From the NCBI RefSeq assembly GCF_018687715.1, contig NC_056752.1:4402001-4466000 (forward strand): 64,000 nt of DNA. The letters run 5' to 3'. Position 1 is the stretch's first letter. The number at the start of each line of letters is the position of its first letter. Below are positions 13,215-25,921 of this stretch, in pieces. A program made the translations under genes and the position numbers. Source of the stretch: Carya illinoinensis (Eukaryota; Streptophyta; Magnoliopsida; Fagales; Juglandaceae). The notes beneath the pieces are model-generated. The model saw nothing but the letters and a program-made list of their open reading frames with translations, had not been told where the DNA came from and did not search any database.

Positions 13215-13760
13215 ATGGCCGCTGCCTTGCTTATGCTCATTGCTCTAGCCATATCTCACGGTTCAGCACAAGGGGCTGCACCATCGACAAGCCCCAACAC
13301 AAGCGCTGGAACCCCGGAGCCGGTGCCGCTTCCTAAAGCAGCAGAGGAATTCCTCCAAGGACACAACCAAGCAAGGGCAGCAGTTGGGGTCGGCCCTCTA
13401 ACCTGGAGCTCGCAGCTAGCTAACGCCTCGAGCCTGCTCGTCCGGTACCAGAGAAACAACATGGGCTGCAAATTCGCAAACTTGAGCAGCAGCAAGTACG
13501 GTGGAAACCAGTTGTGGGCAGGCGGCCAGATCGTGACACCAAGCATGGCCGTCGATGTGTGGGTGAAAGAGAAGGAATACTATAACCACACCGACAACTC
13601 GTGCCTGCCGGATCATCGGTGCGGCGTCTACACTCAGGTGGTGTGGAGGAAGTCTCTGCAGTTGGGTTGTGCTCAAGCTGCTTGTGTGAAGGAGGACACC
13701 AGTCTAACAATCTGCTTCTATGATCCTCCGGGGAATGTTGTTGGGGAGAGCCCTTACTAG
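13215..13760 (+). CDS. STS14/PR-1-like CAP-superfamily secreted protein
   Basis: A single-exon gene of 181 aa. Residues 1-20 form a hydrophobic signal peptide ending SAQG, followed by a Ser/Thr/Pro-rich linker to about residue 40. The CAP domain starts at EFLQGHNQAR (45-54). Six cysteines (85, 130, 136, 152, 157, 167) match the three disulfides of PR-1 proteins. CAP signature 1 is GVYTQVVWRKS (137-147) and signature 2 is ICFYDPPGNVVG (166-177). The YGGNQLW block, the VYTQVVW form and the C-terminal GESPY match the STS14 branch (potato STS14 and its orthologues) rather than classic PR-1. Val138 replaces the usual His and Gly97 the usual Glu of the CAP metal-binding cavity. N-glycosylation sequons occur at N70, N89 and N124. 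It is probably apoplastic; its biochemical role is unproven. Confidence 0.93.
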   Translation: MAAALLMLIALAISHGSAQGAAPSTSPNTSAGTPEPVPLPKAAEEFLQGHNQARAAVGVGPLTWSSQLANASSLLVRYQRNNMGCKFANLSSSKYGGNQLWAGGQIVTPSMAVDVWVKEKEYYNHTDNSCLPDHRCGVYTQVVWRKSLQLGCAQAACVKEDTSLTICFYDPPGNVVGESPY

Positions 13761-13841
13761 CTAGAGATTTGTAATTAGAGATTTGTGAACTTAGGATCTG
13801 GTTTTAAAGCTTCTTGCATGGTTATGGAAGTTTTGATGTGA

Positions 13842-13847
13842 AATAAA
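13842..13847 (+). terminator. Poly(A) signal of the STS14-like gene
   Basis: AATAAA lies 82 bp after the stop codon, and a GT-rich stretch ('tgtttgatgtgcaagttgtt') follows. Confidence 0.55.
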
Positions 13848-14197
13848 TGTTTGATGTGCAAGTTGTTATCTTTAAATTGCAATAATCCGAAGGTCTTTAC
13901 TTGCAATTAGTATAGCTTAAGCATAAGAAAGAAATGGGTAGGAGAGATCACACAAATTGTAGAGCAAAGAGAGAATGGAATGACGAAAATGTGATTCATG
14001 TTGAGTTATACTAAACTAGAGGAAAATTTGTGCAACTAGAACTAATCTGGGCACCATAAAAGGTGGATTAATGAGCTTATTATTATGGATAAAGAATCAA
14101 AGACCCTCTCAAGTCCATATTAGAATTTGAGTATTTGAAGTATGAGAGAAATATATACATGAAATGGTCTTGGTTTGCAACATTTCTCGAACATTTA

Positions 14198-14540
14198 CCC
14201 TCCATTTGGATGTTGAGCAAAGTTAAGAAGAGTTAAATTTTTTTTATAAATAGTAGTGAGTTAAGATTGTGGAGTGAGTTTTGTGAGGTATATCTAATAT
14301 AAGTTTAGATGTATTTGAATGTTAAGATGAGTTTAAATATAGTTATAGAAAGTTAAAAAATATTGTGGATCTGTGTGTAAATAGGTGTTGAGTTAAAAAA
14401 GATCGTGGATCCCATGTATAAAGATATTTTAAGTTGAGACGAATTTATAAATTTGATAATTGAGTGTTTAGATGTTAAACTCAATTTAAAATTAGACTGA
14501 ACTGAATTAATTTTAGTTGAATCTAAATTCCAAATGGAGA
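14198..14540. mobile_element. Tourist-like MITE with TTA target duplication
   Basis: Inverted ends are CCCTCCATTTGG (left) and CCAAATGGAGA (right), flanked by TTA on both sides (14195-14197 and 14541-14543). It is about 343 bp and non-coding, with an inner body of 'gttgagttaaaaaa'-like repeats. Size and TTA duplication suggest the PIF/Harbinger (Tourist) type. Assignment rests on the short ends only. Confidence 0.55.
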
Positions 14541-15436
14541 TTAATATTGTCAAGAAATTTACATATACATCAATAAATATAGGAAGATCCACTTCACGTA
14601 TATATCTATAAACATAACCTGATGCATTGATCATCTCTCTATGGCAGAATTTCTGAGGATAAAGACTAAAGAGTCTTGATGTCTTCAATCTCCTTATTTT
14701 AAAAAATGTGATAAGAAAACTGTTGTTAACAAATTGACCTCGCCCTGTGCATTATTATAAACTCACCGAAATGTGTAAGCAAGAAGTAGGATGCCCTTTT
14801 GAGATTGTTAGCCGGGCCACCGTAAATGGACAGATGATAATAATTGAACCAAGAGAAAGAGAACCTTTTCCTCCATTTTCTTCTTCACAGCTTTCAGTCA
14901 CAAGCATTAGTGTGTTCACGTGACAATATCCCCCATTTTTTTGAAGAGATTTTGATTAAGCACTGTCTTATATACCACATCCTCTCACTCTACTTTTTAA
15001 TTTCACAAAACAAAACAAAACTCCTATTGAAAAAATGACACAAGTCGGAGTAGAAATCACAAGAACTGGACACACTTCACAAGTGCTAATAACTTTAGAT
15101 CTGTTATTAATTGAGGTTAAATCGATGGTGAATCTAAGACTCGGTTCATATAAATTTGTATAAATTCATACAATTTTATTTTTATTATCTTATAGTATCA
15201 TTGTCTTAAATGCATAAAAATTAAATAAAAGGCGGAGGGCAAAGAGTAGTCATGATACAGTTTAGACTAAAAAAATGCACCTTGAAACAGATTATTTACA
15301 ATTCTCAATACAAAATCTCCCTTCTTTCACAAAACTACAGCAATGTAGGATAACATGGCCAGATGGAGATCACATAATGCGAGTAACCAAAGCCATAGAT
15401 CAAACTTGTATCCTCCCTTTTCCGGCTTCACATTCT

Positions 15437-15536
15437 ACTTTGTACAAAGATGATAGTAATTTCTCCTAGTATACACAGTCTTATGATACTTTGTACAAAG
15501 ATGATAGTAATTTCTCCTAGTATACAGTCTTATGAA
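15437..15536. repeat. 50-bp tandem duplication in the DUF547 gene 3' flank
   Basis: 'actttgtacaaagatgatag' followed by 'taatttctcctagtatac' and 'agtcttatga' occurs twice in succession (15437-15487 and 15488-15536). It lies within 150 bp downstream of the stop codon of the minus-strand gene, so it is probably in its 3' UTR. Confidence 0.75.
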
Positions 15537-15583
15537 CATTGCATTCTACTCCAAGTATTAAGCAGCAGGCAATGCAAGCAAAA

Positions 15584-16085
15584 TCACTTAATCAGGTCTT
15601 TGGAAATCAAATACCGAAAGGTGAAGTTGTGAGGAATCCACTCGATGCTCTTGCGAGATTTCCCTATCTTACATTTCTTGACACTCTTCCTCAAAGATTC
15701 GGGTAACGACTGTTGGATCATCTCTATCACTCCAGCTGGACACAAACCAGAGTCCTTCACAAATGACTCCACCATCTTTGGTAAAAGGATTTTATGATTC
15801 TTGCTTACACCAAAGGTAGCTCGAATGTACTCATCTTTTGCAGCTTCCAGTTCTTGAACTACTCTCTTGGTCGTGTACACACGAACCTAAACGAAACAAA
15901 AAGACTAAAAGATTAAAATGATTCCCAGTTAGTAGCAAGTCGTACCACATGATATGATAGCAGTTCTATCCTTCATCATATGTTGAATTTGTTTTGACTT
16001 TTAGATGTTTATGAGATAGAAACACTGGTGCAGAACTTGCATAGTTTCACACCACTGAATAACTTTTTTTAGGATCCAAGCATAT

Positions 16086-16122
<37 letters not shown>

Positions 16123-19079
16123 CGCTGCAGTAGACTATACTCGGGAATAATAAGCATCTGTACAGAAGAAGCCATGAGAATGAAATGATTCATAAAACTG
16201 AAAAGCCATAAAATAAATAGTACCGCAGGATCAGAATGGCTTCCCGAACAGAGAGCGAAGTGTAAGAGAGGCTCTGGATGCTCAATTGAATATGCTTGCC
16301 GTTCATCTCCAGATTTGAATTTCGATCTTGAAGAAAGTAACATGCGAAGCCACTACAAGCACAAGCAAGCTTTATAAGCCTCACTACAGATATGAATTCG
16401 GAAGAAGCTCCAAGGTAAATTACAAACTGAAAGGAAAATAAAGTTTAGCCGTCTTGTGGAAAATATTCCTAAATTTGAGCTCCTACTGAGGTGAGCGAAA
16501 ATAAATAAGGGGACAGGCTTAAGAACTGCTATGCAGCAAAAATGTTTTTGTGTTTATTAAGGAGAAACTTTAAAGGCCAGCGATCGAATCTAAGACCAGA
16601 TCATTCCACCAGATTCGAATGAAGAGCATTCAGAAAAGATATTAACACTAATGAAACCAAAGATTTGGGATCCACCTGTCCAGGACGAGACATTCGGCAA
16701 CCTAGAATAGAACTCTGTATGGTGTCTGGACTGATGATGTGACCCCCAACGTTGTATGCTGCCTGTTTTTTACAAATTTGTAAGAAGACAACTAATCACA
16801 GTGGATATACTCCTACATGACCAAGGAGGCTCATCCTACCTTTAAGAGTAGAAACACTCTCTTGACATTGTTCTGTGGAATCCCATAAGCCAAGTACGCC
16901 TATTTGGGAACAAAAAGTTATTACATTTCACATGCATCAAATATAGAGGTATAGAAAGAAGTAATCACAATAAAGTTCTTTTTTTTGTAAGCTAACACTA
17001 TGAAGTTAACATGTTTATTGATGAGAATCATTACATGCATCACCAAAGCATTGTGTACGTTAATCCAGAAGGCTAGCTTCTCTTCATGTTTCAACTTCCT
17101 AGGATCTACTTCTTCTAAGCGGCAGATAAGTGACCTGCAACAGAACAACACATAATCATAACGAAAATCACAAGAGACTAGAAGTCAATTGAAACACTGG
17201 TATTGTTTTCCTCTTCCAATTGAAATTTAGCACCATTGGCCTAAGATTTTTCTCGGGTTAACATGTCCAAAGCTTCACCTGAAATTCTGTATCAGGTGTT
17301 CAGTATCACCCAGTTTTTGACCATCTCTGTATATCCAGGGTATTTCAACCATTGTGCTGTATGGTCCACTGAACTCTTTGAGTCCTTCCACATGGAAAGG
17401 ATTATCTAACCGTACATCAAATGATGAGTTATTCCTGAAACCAGGACTCCACATCTCACACTGATCTCGTGGAGAAAATGCACTCGTTGGTGACATGGAT
17501 GAATTGGGAGATGAGAGGCCATTATGAGTCAATGGTGGATCTGCCAACTTGCAATACAAGGCTGACATGCACTTAATCATGTCCTCAGAGAGCTTGTTAG
17601 GTGTCTCTGGAACATGATCAGAGATGCGGGTACCAAGATGCTCTGCCAGACTGACTATATTTGATGAAGCATTCTCAATATACTGTACAGAAGAAACTGA
17701 AAGTCATAATCCGCAGAATGTCTACCAATTGCAATATATACTTATACATGGATTACATGACCTTCACATGTTTATTGCGCCCCACATACCAAGATGATTG
17801 GAATTTAAAAACCATTACATCTATAAAAAGATTTTTTTAGAGGACGGTACCCTGTACTTTTATTGATAACCTAAAGTTTGTGCAAAAAAAAAAAGTTCAG
17901 TTATCTTATGTTGTAAAAATACAGAGTAGCTTGAATCCAGCCCACATATAGTTTACTCTACTTTGTATCATGATATTGTAGCAATTGCAACAGGATAGCC
18001 AATCATACATCTCCACATCATGTCACAATGACATTTTTCCATCATTTTATTCCCTATCAAAGGAAAATTGAAATTAATGGGATTATCCTTCTCCTTCGAG
18101 GAACAATGCTAAGGCATATCATGATGTGATGTCACCAAAAGCCTTTGGCAATATCAAGGGAGCCAAGCTCCAATTTGAGAAAATTGGGTTATGTGATTGA
18201 ACTTAAGTTACCTCCCTAATGGACAAAGGTTGAGAATGGCATGCACGTAATGCCTCTGCTGGAGGTGAAGTTCTAATTGAAAATGCTGAACGTTGGGATA
18301 ATGAGGAGTGACAGCGATAAACATCAGAATATAATAGCTTCTCTTCTCGACCAATTCCATGGGATTCCTTGCCAGGATAGTCAAGTGATTCACAAGCAGA
18401 TTGTACTGCTGAACTTTCCCTCTTTGATGTAATATCAGGTCTGGAAGCTTGGGGAATCCTCCCTCTTGATGTATTTATACATGATTTTAATCTTTCATCC
18501 ATGGAAGATGAAGGTACAGAGGATATCTGTTGATCAAATGCTTTCCGGTACAAGGACAGAAGATATTGCTCCAAATACACGACTTCCAACTCTAAAACTG
18601 CAATTTCCTTGATTAACTCTGTGGCTGGCTGGAGACATCCAAAAGTAACGTTAAAATGCAGTCCGAGAAAAGAAAATGCAGCTATGAGGCAAAAGGAAAA
18701 CCAAATCCAGGGTCAGTAAACAACACTGGAATCATACATGACTCTGGTTAAAAAAAATAAAGACTATAATAAAACCATAAAACTAGTTAATATCAGAATC
18801 CAAGATTCAAAAATCCCCAGAACCTTTAAGAAGTCAGACAACACATGGTGTCAATTTAGATGGCATGTGGTGTCTAACATACTTACCCGAAAGAAAAGAA
18901 TTCATTGAGAATGATCAGTCGATATTGATAGTTCAAAGTTTTTGTTTTGTTTTTCTTAGGTAAATGAAATTCTGGTTAAAACAAAGTAGCATTACAAATA
19001 GAATCCAAAATCTCAAGATATGGGAAAACTACATCAAAAATGGTGGCATTGCAATTAACTGATGTAAATAATTTGCATA

Positions 19080-19116
<37 letters not shown>

Positions 19117-20982
19117 ACAGACACACACAATGCTTTTCTTGTTTGTAAGATGTAGATTACCTTGGGCATTAAGATTTCAGTTATCTTCTCATGAGAGGAA
19201 GAACTATAACCCAACGCCTTTTCTAAAGCATGGCGAACCTCAAATTGGTTTTTTAATCCCTTCTCAAGTTGCAGAATCTGCATGGAAGATATTCAACAAA
19301 TAAGTAATTCTAAGAAACAATGACTGTGAAGCTGGAACCTATTCATACCCTGCTGAACTAATCCATAAGGCCCATAACCCAGAAAATGGATTAGACTAAG
19401 CTTTTTGAATCTTCTAAACATGGTTATCAAGAAGAAAAAGTGAACTCTATACCTCTTGCCTCAAAGAATTATTAACTTCAGCCTTGCCAGATTGTTTCTT
19501 CTTGGTTTTAATATTTTTTAAGTGCCCCAAATCCTGGAACCAGGCAAAATCCATAAATTAGAAATCCAAGTAGCTTGTGAAATTATATATGCAAAATTAT
19601 CTGAGAAAGATCTACATGAGAGCCATACAAAATGGTTATTTCCTTAGTAAAAGGTGTTAACTCAGCTCAACCAGGCTCAACCAGGCCTATAAAGCAATTA
19701 ATGAGGGTCACTTAGGCCTAGTTTGGATGGCCAAAATCCTCTCATCACATTTCAATATCTAAACACCACAAATACAAACACTTTTCAATTTCAAATTTTC
19801 AACTTTTTCGTCTAATCATTACAGCTTTTCCAAACTTCCAAACAAAACACAAAAAAATAATTGAACTTTTTCAAATTCCAAAATAAAAGTAATATTAAAA
19901 AGTTATATTCTAACAATAATTTAACTTTATATATTTTTACTCAACTTTTTTTCTTTCATTTTCCAAAATCCCATAAAATATGTTAACTCAAACCATTTCA
20001 CTACTATTCACAAAACATTTTACTACTTTTGACATATCATCTCATCTCATCTCACTATCAAATAAGGTCTTATGCCCTGAATGGCATTTTATTGGGGTTA
20101 TTAAGATGCACAATGGCAAAAATCAAACAAACAATAAGATGAAGTGGATAGTTTCTCGAAAGACAAAAATAGTAACCAATGTTACCAGCTTTATACGTTC
20201 AGAGGCCTTAAGGGAACTATCGACGCCATCTTCCTCGACCCTTCTCTTATCAGGAAAGCTGCCAGAGACAGAGCATACACAGAATTAATATAAACGTGAT
20301 GTATAGCTATTATCCAATTACAAACCCAAGCAACTAAAATTTCATTGGTCTGCCACACGGAAGAAGAAGAAGAAGAACTACATCTCCAGCCCCTTTCATT
20401 GGGGTCTATTTAGAAATCATTTTCCCCAGGCTCATGTCGAAGGGCTTTCTAATTACATTCAATGCTTGATGTTACTTAATAATTCACATACCTTAAAAAC
20501 TTTGTCAGAAGATAAGGGACGTGAAAAACAGGTGGTAAACAAATATACAAATTATAGGCAGCGAAATATGTGTGCGTGTGTACATAAATATTTTCATGCC
20601 TAAAAGCCCAGCTTCAGTCTAAAACAACCCATTTTCACCCTTTCTTGAAGCTCTGGACCTTTGGTTTCCACATCAGCCAGATAATCACCGGGATATACCC
20701 CCTTGGGAGGAATGACTCACATATATGGACATTAACCAAAAGAAAAAGGTGATTGGAGCTCAAATTTCCAATTTCCTCTATAACCCATCTCAGAAGTCAT
20801 TCCAGTTAATGCACCTCCGCAAGTAATATAACAAAATCTGGAAAACGTATAAGGAGAATGATAGCTAATTAACAAGAGAATTTAAAAACCCGGCAATAAG
20901 ATAGTTACCTCTTTGAACGCCTGTGCTTTGGGTTCACTCTCAGTCCAAGCAGTTTAATATCTCTACTCTCCTCAAACCCCAT
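15584..20982 (-). CDS. MIP1-type leucine-zipper / DUF547 protein
   Basis: Minus-strand gene. I reconstruct 11 coding exons with GT/AG borders: 20982-20909, 20258-20186, 19533-19453, 19277-19161, 18628-18212, 17682-17279, 17134-17035, 16899-16840, 16762-16676, 16352-16224 and 15886-15584. They join in frame to 614 aa starting MGFEESRDIKLLG. Residues about 50-150 form a coiled coil (ILQLEKGLKNQFEVRHALEK, then AVLELEVVYLEQYLLSLYRK) matching the ternary-complex-factor MIP1 leucine zipper. Residues about 385-530 are DUF547 (EEKLAFWINVHNALVMH, then AYNVGGHIISPDTIQSSILG and YSIEHPEPLLHFALCSGS). The region between is Ser-rich and variable. Plant proteins of this type are widespread and their molecular function is poorly known. 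The gene is intact with no internal stop. One intron contains a 35-G run and another a MITE. Confidence 0.9.
16088..16122. repeat. Homopolymer G35 inside a DUF547 intron
   Basis: Thirty-five consecutive G on the plus strand (C on the transcribed strand) in the last intron, about 100 nt after its donor. It may be an authentic microsatellite or an assembly or sequencing artefact. Confidence 0.8.
19080..19117. repeat. (TC)n microsatellite in a DUF547 intron
   Basis: A near-perfect TC dinucleotide run with one G interruption, followed by 'acagacacacac'. It lies in the intron between the exons at 19277-19161 and 18628-18212. Confidence 0.85.
19711..20072 (-). mobile_element. MITE, GATGAGATG-ended family, in a DUF547 intron
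   Basis: Reverse-orientation copy of the family seen at 53159. It contains 'catctcatctcatctcac' at the right, 'ccatttcactactattcac' near 19998-20016, and 'attacagcttttccaaactt' near 19817. The outer ends are 'gcctagtttggatgg' and 'ctatcaaataaggtc', which are inverted relatives. It lies wholly inside the intron between coding exons 2 and 3. Confidence 0.7.
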
Positions 20983-22392
20983 CTCTGAAATCACCCCAAA
21001 CAGAAATCTCAGCGAAACAAAAACATTTCATGAAGGATAAAAGGAAAAACAGAAAAACAAGAGCAGCATAACTTTAGAGAGAGACCAAAAAAAAAAGAAG
21101 AAGAAGAAAAAACAAGAGCAGAACCGTTACCATTACACTCCAGAACAAAATTAGCAAATGCCCAAATGAAATGAATGAGAGAAAACCGCGGCCCACTAAT
21201 CCAAAAGACCAAATGACGGTTTTTTGAGACCTCCAATTACACTCGGCTTCCACTTCCCGTATTGGCTTTCAGCAACCCAGAGCTTCAAGCACCTACAAAG
21301 TGATCATTTTGCTGCTGCCAGAGTCTGAACATATATCAGAGCTGAAACGATGGCACAAAACTCCCAAAAATCCGGCCAAGAAAACAAAAAGGTGCAAGCT
21401 TTTGACCAGCGAAAGCCTTCACTTTGAAGGGTCAATCGCTATAAATCCAAGCTTTTGTGAGGGAGGAGTGGCTTTTTGCGTTAAAAGTAGTAAAACCAGT
21501 TCGTGTGCTTTTAATTGTCAAAGCGTCCAAAAGCGGACAATTTTCACTCAAACCAAAGATTGGACAAATTGAGAGGAAAATGAATTCTGAGTATTGACGG
21601 TTGGGTGTGAAAATATATATATGTTCATGGCTCTGTTGGATATAACGTTATATAACGATCCAATTTACCACATTCTCTATTCTTGTTGGGAAGCAAGTGG
21701 GAGTTGGTGAACGCCAGGTCCAACTTTGTCCCATACTGCTCTGCATAGTATCCTACATGTATGTATGAGGTTCTACTTCTACTCTTTAACACCCCTAAGA
21801 TACCTTTCGAGTTTACATCAAATTACATAAATTAATTGTCTTTCTCTTTTAGTATCAGTTTCTTGTCAGGTTGCCAAACATGTAACGATGGTTGTATTGT
21901 CTTTGGAAAAATTAATAAGAAATTTACAACTATTTTTACCATCTTTTATATAATCATGGAATTGTGTAAATAGTTACAAAAATGGTTATATGCACATCAT
22001 TTTCTATCGAATAAATAGTGTGATCAAGAATTTTCAGATCCTATACCTTTTATTTGGGATCTTACTGAAATTTGTTTAATCAATTAGTCATCAGCCATGA
22101 TAATTAAATCCATTTAACAAAAACTCACAAGATCCCAAATCAAATCCCACTACAATTGTTTATTTGCCGTACGTTTAACGTCCATATTGATGAGAATCAT
22201 TGTGTTTTTCTTCTTTCCATCAATTAATGTTTTGTCAATCAACTTTTTTGGATCATGACCATTATACGAATATAGCAAAAGAGAAATATAATGATCATTT
22301 TGGGTTGATTAGGGAGTCCACTCATTGAACCATGATTCGGACTGGAGCGTGACTGACGAGCATTAATTGGAACTAATCCATCCAAATTATCG

Positions 22393-22503
22393 AACAGGTT
22401 ATGAAAAAAAATAAAACTGAGCGATAATCAAAACAGTGGGACTCAAACAGGTTATGAAAAAAATAAAACTGAGCGATAATCAAAACAGGGCTGAGTCCCA
22501 CTG
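22393..22503. repeat. 44-bp direct duplication with an 11-bp inverted repeat
   Basis: 'aacaggttatgaaaaaaa' plus 'taaaactgagcgataatc' plus 'aaaacag' occurs at 22393-22436 and again at 22446-22488. The second copy is bracketed by 'cagtgggactc' (22434-22444) and its exact inverse 'gagtcccactg' (22493-22503). Confidence 0.8.
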
Positions 22504-24624
22504 TAACTCACTAATAAAAATCTAGGGTTTAGAAGAAGAAAAGCAGGCTCACCTCAAAAGGGATGAAAGGTGACCAGGGTGAGGGATAAAGGAGACATTG
22601 GATGCTTGAAAGGAAATGAGGTTTCGTGGGGTTTCTCTTTGTCGAAATCTCTTTTCGTAAAATTAGGAGATGCCCAGATTGTCTTTCAGTATCCAAGAGA
22701 GTAACGTTTGTCAAAGAATCCGCCATATAAAATATGCTTTATATGCCCTGACCTTTTCCAAGTCCTATACAAAAGAAAAAGAAAATGTGGCCTGGTATGG
22801 TGGCCAGTCTCTCTTTTTGTCGCCATACTCACCTACTGATCAGAAAAGAAAAAGCTTCTTTTTCACTGTAGCGAGAATGAAAGAGATTATTGAAAACTTC
22901 TTCTTTACCAATTGTATATGGCATAAACCTTTTTTATTGAAATTGCAGGAAAAGTCCATAGCTTTGCCTATCCACATGACTGTATAAAGCCTGTTGTACT
23001 CCAGGAAGGAATTGTTTATTCTAAACCAAAAATATGGGCTTAGTTACAACTGAAATCAGGAGCATTTTTTTTAAACAAGCTACGTACAACTAGAGTGGTT
23101 GGATATAATTTTGGACATCTGATTCTTTAAGCTCCATCTCCAGAGGTTGAAGTTGAGTTTCTAGTCCCAATAAGTTAAACAAATGAAACTTCTATTTTAT
23201 CTTATTATCTAGTTTTTATCCAAGTTATGTGATTAGTATTCAATGACAAAAGTTCAAGAAAAACCAGAAGATCACACTGTATATATAATATATTTACATG
23301 ATTTAGGAGCCTGCAGCAACGTAATGATCATTTTCAAATGAACTTGACAGACATGCTTCATAGATCTATGAAATTATCGAGTCTGCTGTGATATTATCGA
23401 GTTGCATTAATGATATTCTTTATTTGTTGATTTCCAAAAAATAACATTTCCTATAACAAGAATCTGATTCACAGAGTTTCATGCTGCTGAATTTTTCTCA
23501 AATATTGCCAGTTTACAAACACAAGATCATTAGATTAGAAACTCATGTACGTGTCTATGATTTTAAATGGCTGAATATATATATATATATATATATATAC
23601 ATATGTGGTTTAAGCAGATATCTATATGCAGTGTTTTAAATATCATTTGTGGATAATAAACAATGCCAAGATACCTGACATGATGTTCACAATCTCCATT
23701 GGAGTTTTGGCTTAGATTTGCGGATTGCCCTGGAAGAGTTGAAAAACCAGGCTAAGTGACAAGTACTTGCATGAAGGTTCCGGCGATTTGAAGGACAGTT
23801 ACAAATCATTCACTTTTCAAGAAAATCGTACGCTGTGTTCAATTGAATGATAAATAAAAGACAAATTAGAAGTGAATATTTGAATTCAAAAATTTTGTTA
23901 ACATTCTAAAATCATCAGACCGATTGCAATCTGGCCAGAAGCTGCTTCCACTTGACTTTGTTACTAATACATATACTTAGGAGTGTTCCATGCACGTTCA
24001 TTTCATTATTATTTTTATCTTTGTTTGGAAACAGCACCAAGTTTGGATGTAACCATGCATGCTGTAAGAAAGAGTACATTAATTAATTAGCAAAGTAAAT
24101 TGATAAAAAAAACAAGAACAAATTGTTCTCTCGTGTAAATAAAACAATATTATCTATTAATATATACTCGATAATATTATTTCTCCAAGGAAATTTGGAA
24201 TGAAGTGTTGCTAGCTAGTTGTGAGGATTATTGAGGGGCCAAATCACAAATGGTGATTCCAAAACATGAATCAGAATCTATTATATGCAAGCTGAGACGT
24301 CCGGTGCTGATGCATCATCATTTCTCACGGGTGGGGGACTAAGATCGAGGCAGTGCCTCTAGTTATAAGCAAAAACCCAACTCCATAAAACATGTCCTTT
24401 AGTTTAGGGAGACTTTGTGCTTGTTTGTATGGAATGGATAGTGGTGGGGAATTGGGAAGAGGCTCATAGGGTTTATTAATATTTGATTGCGTTGGAATTA
24501 AAGGTGTTGAGAATCCCACAATTGGAACAGGAAAAAAGCGAACTTTACAAAGACATTTGGACAATTGAGTCAATGCCAATCATAACCAGCAAAAGGCATC
24601 TCTGCAGCAACTTTTGTCCCCACA

Positions 24625-24629
24625 CCCCC

Positions 24630-24686
<57 letters not shown>
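24625..24686. repeat. C16 run followed by a (TC)n microsatellite
   Basis: Sixteen C (24625-24640) lead directly into about 23 TC units. Confidence 0.9.
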
Positions 24687-24689
<3 letters not shown>

Positions 24690-25883
24690 ATAATAGATTA
24701 GATGGTTCAAAGACCAACGGGCTAGCTAGGAGGGTCGAAGCTAGGCTAGCTGGGGTTCCATTCAGCATAATAACATGAAAAGTATACAGTTTTTTTACTT
24801 GTTAGCATGCCTTCAGGCTTCAGCTTCTGATTGTAGTAAGTACTGGCAAAAATAGTCCTCGTTTTGTAGTAACTCAAGGCAGGCCCCCACGTTAAAACAA
24901 CATTTAACATTGCTTGCTCATCGACTTTGTGCCAACTTAGATCTTTAGATCACAGAGAGGTAAAAATAACAATGACATATTCTAATCAAATAGAACACCA
25001 GATTAAAAGTATTACGAGTGCATGTCTTTAATTAGATATCACGAGAGAAGTGTAAAGTTCACGAAGAGATCTCACAGAATTAAATTTACAATTTTATATT
25101 TTTTTTAATTGAAGAGTAAATCCAACGCATTAATTTAATTTATGGGTGCATTCATTTCTTACATCTTCCATCTTTATTTTTCAACTTAGCTAGTCCTCTT
25201 ATTAAGCTAACCAATTAACTAGGTATCATGTACAAGATGTTCTACAAATTGTTAAGCAGCAGTTGGGTTAGGTTCCACAACCATTTTGCAAGGAAGGAAT
25301 CAGTGGTAGTTGATACATCTCTTAATTAATTTGTACATGAAAGTTATTAAGAAAAGATACTTTGTTTTCCAGCAAATGATCAGAAGGGAGGTTGACAACC
25401 TGGTACAGTACTTGCTTTACCTTTAGTAGCTCCAACCAAAATACCAACCCTCACTCAGGAATAAAAGAACACAATTTTCTTTTCTATTTAATTGATCGAT
25501 CTCAGGATAGTGCACATAATTACACAACTTTGTCTAACAATGACAACTCGATCGCATGCAGTACCAATGCACCTGGCCTCTCCCATTTTTCTAATTGGGA
25601 GATTCGATCTGATCTTTATAAGTGGTTTCGGCATGCATGCGCAGTACTACTGACATGAGATTGAAAACAAGAAAGTTGCAAAAAATTAAATAACAATTTC
25701 ATATTAAAATTTTGGTTCAAGTTTCAATTTTATCCGCATACTATATATAAAAAAATTGACTTTTTGCATTATTTGAATTCGTCGCAAAAAACAAAAAATG
25801 CATTGCTAACAAATAATTGCAATACATTTTATATTTTTTACGATAAATTTAAATTATGTAAAAAATTATTTTTCTTGTAGTAA

Positions 25884-25921
<38 letters not shown>

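Noticed and set aside
19029..19303. Open frames on both strands over the TC microsatellite
   Set aside because: The minus-strand one is a DUF547 exon running into its intron, and the plus-strand one is low-complexity shadow.
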